From the NCBI GenBank assembly GCA_964575715.1, contig CAZNSG010000283.1, positions 1-12,254 on the forward strand: a stretch of DNA of 12,254 nt, given 5' to 3'. Below, piece after piece: positions 6,925-12,254 of this stretch; positions within the stretch are counted from its first letter, which is position 1, and each line of letters starts with the position of its first letter. The notes below the pieces were generated by a model, which was given only the letters and a program-made list of their open reading frames with translations, did no database searches and was not told the origin of the DNA. Source of the stretch: PNAI01 sp964575715. GTDB taxonomy: Bacteria; Pseudomonadota; Alphaproteobacteria; Rhizobiales; Xanthobacteraceae. A program made the position numbers and the translations under genes.

Positions 6925-7925
6925 AGGATTTTTGGCTCTCTTGCGGGCACCATCTGCTCGACCGCGAGGACGGCGGCGGCCTGCTCGTCACCGACGAGTT
7001 TCTTAAAATTTATCTGGCACGGTCTGAGCTTGTGCCCCCGCCCGAGGCCTGCGCCGCCGAGCGCGCGTTGCATGGCGCCCTGTTCGCCGGCCCGCGCACA
7101 CCGATTGCTGCTTCCGCAATTGCGGCGATCGCGGACCCCGATGCGCGCGAGAACTGGCAGGTGATGATCGACTTTCGCGACCATCTCGTGCGCCACCGCA
7201 CGCTGGAGGCCGCCTATATCGATCTGGTGCGCCGCGCGCTTAAATTCCCGCACTTGTTTATCAATCAGCTTGTGCATGTCATCCTGCGCAACGCGCTCGA
7301 TGACTGCGATGACCCCTTCGTGCTGCGCGCGGCGGAATTGTTATTCCGCCCGCAGCGAATGACATTGCATGAGGGCTCGCTGATCGCGGCCGACGAAGAG
7401 ACCATCGCGGGCACCAGCGGTACACCGGTTTCGCCGCTCGTTTCCATGCTGGGCCTGCCCGCGCAAGCCGCCATCGATGTGATCAACGACGACAATGCCG
7501 CGCATTATTTCGAGCACAGCGATCTGTTCCACATGGCCATCGATCTCACCGCTGGCCGGCGCGGGCTCGCCGCGCTCGGCGAGGTGCTCACGCGCTGGAT
7601 CGCTCATGTTCTGTCGGTCGCGGTGGAGGTGGAGCCGCTCATCGAATTGCGTGACGTCAATCTGAACTGGTATGTCGGCCTCGACGCCGAGGCAACCCGC
7701 ATCGGCAACGCTCTGTGGAATGGCGAGGAACTCGATGCGGCATGCCGCGCGCGCATCGTCGGCCTTTATCGGCTCAACTTTCGCGAACCACATATCGCGA
7801 TGGATAAGGTCAAGGGCGAGCCGGTCTATCTGATCGCGGCGATGAATGCCGACAATGTACTTCGCCTAAAGCCGCAAAATCTCGTCACTGGCTTGCCCAT
7901 CAAGCATCTGGAGGCGGCAACATGA
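6921..7925 (+). CDS. DUF6352-type protein of unknown function
   Basis: The 334-residue protein opens with MKDFWLSCGHHLLDRE and continues GGGLLVTDEFLKIYLAR, matching what I recall of DUF6352, a family confined to alphaproteobacterial formate dehydrogenase neighbourhoods. The early CGHH group (Cys9, His11, His12) is a plausible metal or cofactor contact. The rest appears largely helical and soluble, without export signal. The ATG overlaps the preceding stop as ATGA, and AGG sits 4 nt before it, so translation is probably coupled to the DUF6505 gene. The stop overlaps the next start in the same way. No enzyme motif is identifiable and function is unknown. Co-operon position points to formate dehydrogenase assembly or regulation. 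Confidence 0.72.
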   Translation: MKDFWLSCGHHLLDREDGGGLLVTDEFLKIYLARSELVPPPEACAAERALHGALFAGPRTPIAASAIAAIADPDARENWQVMIDFRDHLVRHRTLEAAYIDLVRRALKFPHLFINQLVHVILRNALDDCDDPFVLRAAELLFRPQRMTLHEGSLIAADEETIAGTSGTPVSPLVSMLGLPAQAAIDVINDDNAAHYFEHSDLFHMAIDLTAGRRGLAALGEVLTRWIAHVLSVAVEVEPLIELRDVNLNWYVGLDAEATRIGNALWNGEELDAACRARIVGLYRLNFREPHIAMDKVKGEPVYLIAAMNADNVLRLKPQNLVTGLPIKHLEAAT

Positions 7926-8431
7926 GCACGGCGCTCGTGCGCATTCCGGTGGGTGTCGTGGTGGACCGCTACAAAGCCGCATCTCCGTGGCTGGATTTTG
8001 TCTGGCGGCCGGTGTCCGTGCTCGCCGGCGAACCTGCGGCGGCGCCGTGGACGGTGCTCGCGAGCGGCCCCGAGACGACGACGTTCTATGCCGGCGCGGC
8101 GCTGATTGAGTTGTACCGCACGGAGACCGCAAATTATCGCGACAATCTTGCGTCCGGTTCGCCCGGCCTTTGGGTGGTGCTGCGCCAAACCGGCACTGAG
8201 CCGCCCTACAATGTATTCACGGTGACCGCTGACCCGGCGGAAGGCGAAGCCATGACGGAAGCCGGTTCCGATCTGGTCGAGCAGGTCGCCATGCCGGCGC
8301 CGATCCGCGAACAGATCGAGGCATTCGTGGCCGAGCACCATGTCGAGCGGGAATTCATTAAGCGCAAGCGCGACCGCGCCGATCCCGAAGCGCTTGCGCG
8401 CCGTGCCGGCAAGCGCGAGGATACCGAATGA
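7922..8431 (+). CDS. DUF3305 family protein
   Basis: The 169-residue protein carries the segment IPVGVVVDRYKAASPWLDFVW, then RPVSVL, characteristic of DUF3305, a small soluble family that I know as a regular pair with DUF3306 next to formate dehydrogenase operons. A further recognisable stretch is SPGLWVVLRQTGTEPPYNVF, followed by TVTADPAEGE. The C-terminal third (about 120-169) is a charged helix rich in Lys/Arg/Glu. GGAGG at 7910-7914 lies 7 nt before the start. The start overlaps the DUF6352 stop as ATGA, and its own stop overlaps the DUF3306 start likewise. There is no signal peptide. Molecular function is unknown; a joint action with DUF3306 is likely from the constant pairing. Confidence 0.85.
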   Translation: MSTALVRIPVGVVVDRYKAASPWLDFVWRPVSVLAGEPAAAPWTVLASGPETTTFYAGAALIELYRTETANYRDNLASGSPGLWVVLRQTGTEPPYNVFTVTADPAEGEAMTEAGSDLVEQVAMPAPIREQIEAFVAEHHVEREFIKRKRDRADPEALARRAGKREDTE

Positions 8432-9171
8432 CTGAGCCGGAAAATTTCATCGCGCGCTGGTCGCGCCGAAAGGCTGCGGAGACAAACGCGGAGACCGAGC
8501 GCATTGTCACGCCGAGCGAACCGCCGTCTGCCGAACCCGGCGTTGGCGATGAAAAGCAGGCGGGCGCACTGCCGGCGCCAGCGCAAAGCAAAATGGAACC
8601 GCCGGAAATTGATCTCGCAGCCTTGCCGCCGATTGAATCCATTGGGGTCGGCACCGACATCAGCGTATTCCTGCGGGCTGGCGTGCCGGCGGAACTGACG
8701 CGTGCGGCACTGCGCCGCGCCTGGACCGCCGATCCCGCCATCCGCGACTTCATTGGGCTTTCGGAGAATGCGTGGGACTTTACCGCGCCGGACGGCGTGC
8801 CCGGCTTTGGGCCATTGTCAGGCGCCGACGCCGGCCGCTTGATGGCGGAATTCACCGGCAAGGCCAAGGAAGTGGTTGAGCGGATCAGCGCATTCGAGAC
8901 GCCAACGGAGCCGGGCCAAGCTGCGTCGCAGCCAAGTAAATCAGTTGCTAAATCAGTCGCGTTGCCGGTCGGTCGCGGCGACGGCCAGGAACAGGAAAAT
9001 GAGCAGGAAAATACTGGCCTCAATCAGCCCGCGGCAGAAACCGAAGCGCTCATTGATTCAAATCTTGTGCACCGCAATAACGAAAATAACGCGATGCAGC
9101 ATGATCAGCTAGAGTCGGCCGACAATGCGCATCCTGTGCGCCGCACGCATGGTAGCGCTCTACCCGAATGA
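8428..9171 (+). CDS. DUF3306 family protein with long disordered tail
   Basis: The 247-residue protein begins MTEPENFIARWSRRKAA, the signature of DUF3306. The family core is present: FLRAGVPAELTRAALRRAW, then TADPAIRDFIGLSENAWDF (about residues 86-120). Residues 15-65 are Pro/Ala/Glu-rich. Residues 155-247 are rich in Gln, Asn and Glu and look disordered, closing with a short basic RRTHGSALPE motif that may be a binding tag. GAGGA at 8417-8421 is 6 nt before the ATG, which overlaps the DUF3305 stop as ATGA. No enzyme motif or signal peptide is visible. The protein looks like an adaptor with one folded helical core. A 136-nt gap separates it from the HTH-TorD gene. Confidence 0.83.
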   Translation: MTEPENFIARWSRRKAAETNAETERIVTPSEPPSAEPGVGDEKQAGALPAPAQSKMEPPEIDLAALPPIESIGVGTDISVFLRAGVPAELTRAALRRAWTADPAIRDFIGLSENAWDFTAPDGVPGFGPLSGADAGRLMAEFTGKAKEVVERISAFETPTEPGQAASQPSKSVAKSVALPVGRGDGQEQENEQENTGLNQPAAETEALIDSNLVHRNNENNAMQHDQLESADNAHPVRRTHGSALPE

Positions 9172-9307
9172 GCTTGCCCACATGCTCGCCCCATTGCATA
9201 GCCCTAAACTATTGACCCTAAGCCAAAATCGGCGGTAACCTTCGAGGAGTTCTAAATTATTGCTGTAAGAATATTTTTGAGTTTTCTGCAGGCAGCGCAG
9301 GAGCGTC
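9172..9307 (+). promoter_or_regulatory. AT-richer intergenic region upstream of the HTH-TorD/fdh genes, probable promoter
   Basis: This is the only sizeable gap in the + strand cluster and is markedly more AT-rich than its surroundings, especially 9250-9290. TTGACC at 9212-9217 is a fair -35 match; 18 nt later TAACCT (9236-9241) is a poor -10. No inverted repeat stands out. An internal promoter for the TorD, Tat-protein and dehydrogenase genes is plausible but not established. AGGAG at 9299-9303 is the ribosome site for the next gene. Confidence 0.35.
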
Positions 9308-10096
9308 ATGCGCGATCCGGGACTGCAAGAGGCAATTCGCACGGTCGGCGGCGTGAGCGAACTCGCGCGCCGGATCGGAATTTCACAGCCTTCGGTGTCG
9401 AATTGGGATCGGATTCCGGTCGAGCGGGTGCTCTCCATCGAGACCGCGACGGGAATCAACCGCGCGATCCTGCGGCCCGATCTCTTCGGTGTTGACGCCG
9501 CGGGCGACGTCGACGAAGTCGATGTCGCGCGCGCGCAGGAATACGCCCTGCTTGCCGTGCTGCTGGCGCGCGCGCCGGATGCCGGCTTGCTTGCGCGCCT
9601 GGCCGAATTGCGTGGCGACGCAAGCCCGCTCGGCGTTGCCCATGTCGCACTGGCGCAAGCGGCAAGCGCGACAACACTCGAGCGCATTGAACGCGAATAC
9701 TTCAACTTGTTTATCGGACTCGGCCGCGGCGAACTCTTGCCCTACGGCTCGTACTATCTGACCGGCTTTCTGCATGAGCGCCCGCTCGCGCGCCTGCGCG
9801 AGGATTTGCGCCAACTCGGCATCGAACGCGCCGAGGGCCAATACGAGCCGGAGGATCACGCCGCCATCCTGTGCGAGATCATGGCAAGCCTTGCATCCGG
9901 GCGCTTCGGCACCAAGGCTGGCAGCGACGCGCAGATTATCGAAAAACAGATTTTCGATAAGCACTTGGCGCCGTGGCTTGGACGCTTCTTTGCCGATCTT
10001 GAGCGTGCCGAAGCCGGCGATTTCTATCGGCGGGTCGGAACGCTGGGCCGGGCATTCGTGGCCGTAGAAACCGAGGCCTTTGCCCTGCCCTCGTAA
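9308..10096 (+). CDS. YdaS-type HTH domain fused to TorD-family chaperone
   Basis: The 262-residue protein joins two domains. Residues 5-60 form a Cro/YdaS-like helix-turn-helix with AGGxxxLAxxxGxxxxxVSxW-like spacing (VGGVSELARRIGISQPSVSNW), then IPVERVLSIETATGI and LRPDLF, typical of YdaS-like repressors. Residues 75-262 are TorD-like: EREYFNLFIGLGRGELLPYG, SYYLTGFL, and EPEDHAAILCEIMASL, the conserved EPxDH helix. TorD proteins bind the Tat signal and hold the apo-molybdoenzyme until cofactor insertion and export. Here the client is presumably the formate dehydrogenase encoded 256 nt further on. AGGAG at 9299-9303 is 4 nt before the ATG. The HTH suggests DNA binding linked to client occupancy, which is inference; it could also be a remnant used only for dimerisation. 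The gene contains a perfect 10-bp palindrome. Confidence 0.85.
   Translation: MRDPGLQEAIRTVGGVSELARRIGISQPSVSNWDRIPVERVLSIETATGINRAILRPDLFGVDAAGDVDEVDVARAQEYALLAVLLARAPDAGLLARLAELRGDASPLGVAHVALAQAASATTLERIEREYFNLFIGLGRGELLPYGSYYLTGFLHERPLARLREDLRQLGIERAEGQYEPEDHAAILCEIMASLASGRFGTKAGSDAQIIEKQIFDKHLAPWLGRFFADLERAEAGDFYRRVGTLGRAFVAVETEAFALPS
9936..9960. repeat. Perfect 10-bp inverted repeat inside the HTH-TorD gene
   Basis: TTATCGAAAA (9936-9945) and TTTTCGATAA (9951-9960) are exact inverted copies around a 5-nt spacer. The site is AT-rich within a GC-rich gene and covers codons for IIEKQIFDK in the TorD domain. It could be an intragenic operator or RNA hairpin, or a by-product of the conserved protein sequence. 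Confidence 0.5.
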
Positions 10097-10124
10097 AGGG
10101 GCGGCAAGCGGTCAAGGAAACAAT

Positions 10125-10130
10125 GGAGGG
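10125..10130 (+). promoter_or_regulatory. Ribosome binding site deciding the small Tat protein start
   Basis: GGAGGG precedes ATG 10138 by 7 nt. An in-frame ATG at 10123 overlaps this site and would add five residues, so ATG 10138 is preferred. Confidence 0.7.
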
Positions 10131-10137
10131 AACGACA

Positions 10138-10341
10138 ATGAAAACATCTGACAAGGCGGTTGTAGGCCGTCGCGAGTTCCTTCGCGTGCTTGGCGCTAGC
10201 GCCGGCGTTGCGGCGACTGCTGCTCCACTCGCCATCGCGGCTCGGGCCGACAATGAAACCAACGATGAAAAACGCAAGGCCCGCTACAAGGAATCCGATC
10301 ACGTGAAGGCCTTCTACAAGTCCAACCGTTATCCGAGCTAA
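10138..10341 (+). CDS. Small twin-arginine signal protein of formate dehydrogenase regions
   Basis: A 67-residue protein consisting of a Tat signal peptide and a short polar tail. The twin-arginine motif is GRREFLR (Arg11-Arg12), followed by a hydrophobic Ala-rich stretch and a likely cleavage after AARA near residue 37. The mature part is about 30 residues, highly charged, with KARYKESDHVKAFYKSNRYP at the end. This matches the family I know as the formate dehydrogenase region Tat target. The protein should be exported folded or as a partner through Tat. It lies 41 nt after the TorD gene (41 nt to this ATG) and 11 nt before the dehydrogenase gene. A role as a small subunit or assembly factor of the enzyme is inferred from constant linkage; the mechanism is unknown. 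Confidence 0.85.
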   Translation: MKTSDKAVVGRREFLRVLGASAGVAATAAPLAIAARADNETNDEKRKARYKESDHVKAFYKSNRYPS

Positions 10342-10352
10342 AGGAGGCACCC

Positions 10353-12254
10353 ATGCTGATCAAACGATCCGAACGCCAAGCACGCCAAGGTACGCGCACT
10401 GGTACGCTTGCCGCCGCGCTCGCCACCCAATCCAGCGGCATTCTCGATCGCCGCACTTTTTTACGCCGTTCCGGACTCGCGGCCGGCGGACTTGCCGCCA
10501 TCGGCGCGCTGCCGCTCGCCGGCGTGCGCAAGGCCGAGGCTGCCGGAACTTCGCCGGGCCCCGGCGCCACCATTCGGAAGAACATCTGCACGCACTGCTC
10601 GGTCGGCTGCACCCTGCTCGCCGAAGTCGAGAACGGCGTGTGGGTCGGCCAGGAGCCGGCCTGGGACAGCCCGATCAACCGCGGCGCGCATTGCGCCAAG
10701 GGCGCGGCGACGCGTGAAGTGACCCATGGCGACCGCCGTCTGAAATATCCGATGAAGCTTGTGAACGGCCAGTGGAACAAGATTTCCTGGGATACCGCCA
10801 TCAGCGAGATTGGCGACAAGCTGATCGCGATCCGGAATGCGTCGGGGGCGGATTCGGTCTATTGGCTGGGCTCGGCCAAGTTTACCAACGAAGCGGCCTA
10901 TCTCAATCGCAAGTTTGCGGCGTTCTGGGGCACCAACAACATCGACCATCAGGCGCGCATCTGCCATTCGACCACAGTCGCCGGCGTGGCCAATACCTGG
11001 GGCTACGGCGCGATGACCAACAGCTACACCGACATCCGCAATTCCAAGACCATGTTCTTCCTCGGCGGCAACCCGGCCGAGGCGCATCCGGTGTCGTTGC
11101 AGCATCTGCTCGAAGGCAAGGAACTCAACCGCGCAAACTTCATCGTCGCCGACCCGCGCTTGACCCGCACGGCGGCGCACGCGACCGAATATATGCGGTT
11201 GCGGCCAGGCACCGACATCCCGGTGCTCTGGGGCATGCTCTGGCACATCTTCAAGAACGGCTGGGAGGACAAGGAATTCATCAGCCAGCGCGTCTACGGC
11301 ATGGATGAAATCCGCAAAGAAGTGGAGAAGTGGACGCCGGAAGAAGTCGAGCGCGTGTCGGGCGTGCCCGGCGAGCAGCTCAAGCGCGTCGCCGAAATGT
11401 TCGCAAAAGATCGGCCCTCATGCCTGATCTGGGCCATGGGACAAACCCAGCATACGGTCGGCACCGCCAACGTTCGCGCGAGCTGCATCCTCCTGCTCGC
11501 CACCGGAAACATCGGCGGACCGGGCTTAGGTGCCAACATTTTCCGCGGCCACACCAACGTGCAGGGCGCCACCGATCTCGGCCTCGATATTGTGACTCTG
11601 CCGCTCTATTACGGCCTGGTCGAGGGCGCGTGGCGGCACTGGTCGCGCGTCTGGGAGGTCGACTATCAGTGGTTTGTCGACCGCTTCGACAAGAGTACCG
11701 CGCCGGACGGCAAGGTCACCACGACCATGAACACGCCCGGCATCCCGTCGACGCGCTGGTACGAAGCGGCGACCGCACCCAAGGATCAGGTCAGCCAGAA
11801 GGACAATCTGAAGGCCATGTTCGTCATGGGTCACGGCGGCAACACCGTGACCCGCATGCCGGAAGTGGTGAAAGGCCTCGAAAAAATCGAGCTTCTCGTT
11901 GTCGCCGACCCGCATCCGACCACCTGGGCGGTGCTCTCAGACCGCAAGGACGGCACCTATCTGTTGCCGACGGCGACCAGCTACGAGATGAGCGGCTCGC
12001 GCACCTCGTCCAATCGCGCCATCCAGTGGGGCGAGCAGATCGTCAAGCCGATCTTCGAGTCGAAGAACGATCTCGAGATCATGTACTTGCTGGCGAAAAA
12101 GCTCGGCTTCGCCGATGCGATGTTCAAGAACATCAAGGTCGAGAACAATGTTCCCGTGCCCGAGGACATCCTGCGCGAGATCAATCGGGGCGGATGGTCG
12201 ACCGGCTATTGCGGCCAGTCGCCGGAGCGGCTGAAGCTGCATATGGCCAATCAG
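10353..12254 (+). CDS. fdhA: Formate dehydrogenase catalytic (alpha) subunit, Tat-exported, cysteine type; 3' end outside window
   Basis: The open frame runs 634 codons from ATG 10353 to the window edge without a stop; the family is usually about 950-1000 residues, so roughly two thirds is visible. A Tat signal DRRTFLRR (Arg33-Arg34) follows an unusually long 32-residue n-region and ends near KAEAAG, predicting a periplasmic enzyme. The N-terminal 4Fe-4S site is C79, C82, C86 and C114, with Lys116 in CAKG. The Mo/W ligand position is Cys204-His205 in DHQARICHSTTVAGVANTWG, encoded TGC, where selenoenzymes have UGA. Other family stretches include FLGGNPAEAHPVSLQHLL, DPRLTRTAAHA and ATGNIGGPG. 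The enzyme oxidises formate to CO2 using a bis-pterin guanine dinucleotide cofactor, passing electrons to an iron-sulfur subunit presumably encoded next. AAGGAGG (10341-10347) lies 5 nt before the ATG. Confidence 0.93.
   Translation, partial: MLIKRSERQARQGTRTGTLAAALATQSSGILDRRTFLRRSGLAAGGLAAIGALPLAGVRKAEAAGTSPGPGATIRKNICTHCSVGCTLLAEVENGVWVGQEPAWDSPINRGAHCAKGAATREVTHGDRRLKYPMKLVNGQWNKISWDTAISEIGDKLIAIRNASGADSVYWLGSAKFTNEAAYLNRKFAAFWGTNNIDHQARICHSTTVAGVANTWGYGAMTNSYTDIRNSKTMFFLGGNPAEAHPVSLQHLLEGKELNRANFIVADPRLTRTAAHATEYMRLRPGTDIPVLWGMLWHIFKNGWEDKEFISQRVYGMDEIRKEVEKWTPEEVERVSGVPGEQLKRVAEMFAKDRPSCLIWAMGQTQHTVGTANVRASCILLLATGNIGGPGLGANIFRGHTNVQGATDLGLDIVTLPLYYGLVEGAWRHWSRVWEVDYQWFVDRFDKSTAPDGKVTTTMNTPGIPSTRWYEAATAPKDQVSQKDNLKAMFVMGHGGNTVTRMPEVVKGLEKIELLVVADPHPTTWAVLSDRKDGTYLLPTATSYEMSGSRTSSNRAIQWGEQIVKPIFESKNDLEIMYLLAKKLGFADAMFKNIKVENNVPVPEDILREINRGGWSTGYCGQSPERLKLHMANQ

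Noticed and set aside
10962..10964. Possible selenocysteine codon in the formate dehydrogenase
   Set aside because: The active-site codon is TGC (Cys204), not TGA, so no SECIS element or Sec machinery is required.
1..12254. CRISPR arrays, tRNA/rRNA genes, phage or toxin-antitoxin modules
   Set aside because: No regularly spaced direct repeats, cloverleaf-like sequences or phage genes were seen. The only antitoxin-like domain is the YdaS-type HTH fused to TorD, with no toxin partner beside it.

Overview
The window looks like chromosome from a high-GC alphaproteobacterium, most likely a Hyphomicrobiales member of the Bradyrhizobium/Rhodopseudomonas/Xanthobacteraceae kind. This rests on the GC-rich codon use and on a gene set (TPP enzyme, cytochrome c, polyferredoxin, lipoate-ligase-like protein, DUF6505, DUF6352, DUF3305, DUF3306, TorD, small Tat protein, formate dehydrogenase) that I recall as characteristic of that group. 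No database search was possible, so family names come from recognising motifs by eye.

Layout: (1) Positions 1-125 hold the last 40 codons of an IS630-type transposase. Positions 126-361 follow without a gene and contain several perfect hairpins that look like a dispersed intergenic repeat. (2) Positions 362-3458 on the + strand encode a complete thiamine-diphosphate enzyme of the acetolactate-synthase superfamily, then, 16 nt later, an exported seven-blade WD40 propeller fused to a C-terminal cytochrome c. (3) A large polyferredoxin (3463-5505, - strand) converges on the cytochrome gene with a 4-nt gap. (4) From a divergent intergenic region (5506-5615), a + strand operon runs to the window end: lipoate/biotin-ligase-like protein, DUF6505, DUF6352, DUF3305, DUF3306. 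The last four are joined by three consecutive ATGA stop/start overlaps. (5) After a 136-nt AT-richer gap come a YdaS-type HTH fused to a TorD chaperone, a 67-residue Tat-signal protein, and the catalytic subunit of a periplasmic, cysteine-type molybdenum/tungsten formate dehydrogenase. The last gene runs off the right edge after 634 codons.

How the parts fit: the right half is a formate dehydrogenase locus. TorD family proteins bind Tat signals and apo-molybdoenzymes, and the small Tat protein is of the type encoded next to such dehydrogenases. The uncharacterised block upstream (ligase-like fold without the usual catalytic residues, DUF6505, DUF6352, DUF3305, DUF3306) is best read as an accessory or maturation module for this enzyme, with the polyferredoxin and propeller-cytochrome as possible electron-transfer partners. 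That reading is inference from gene order. The strongest leads are this accessory module, the HTH-TorD fusion with a perfect palindrome inside its gene, and the WD40-cytochrome c fusion.
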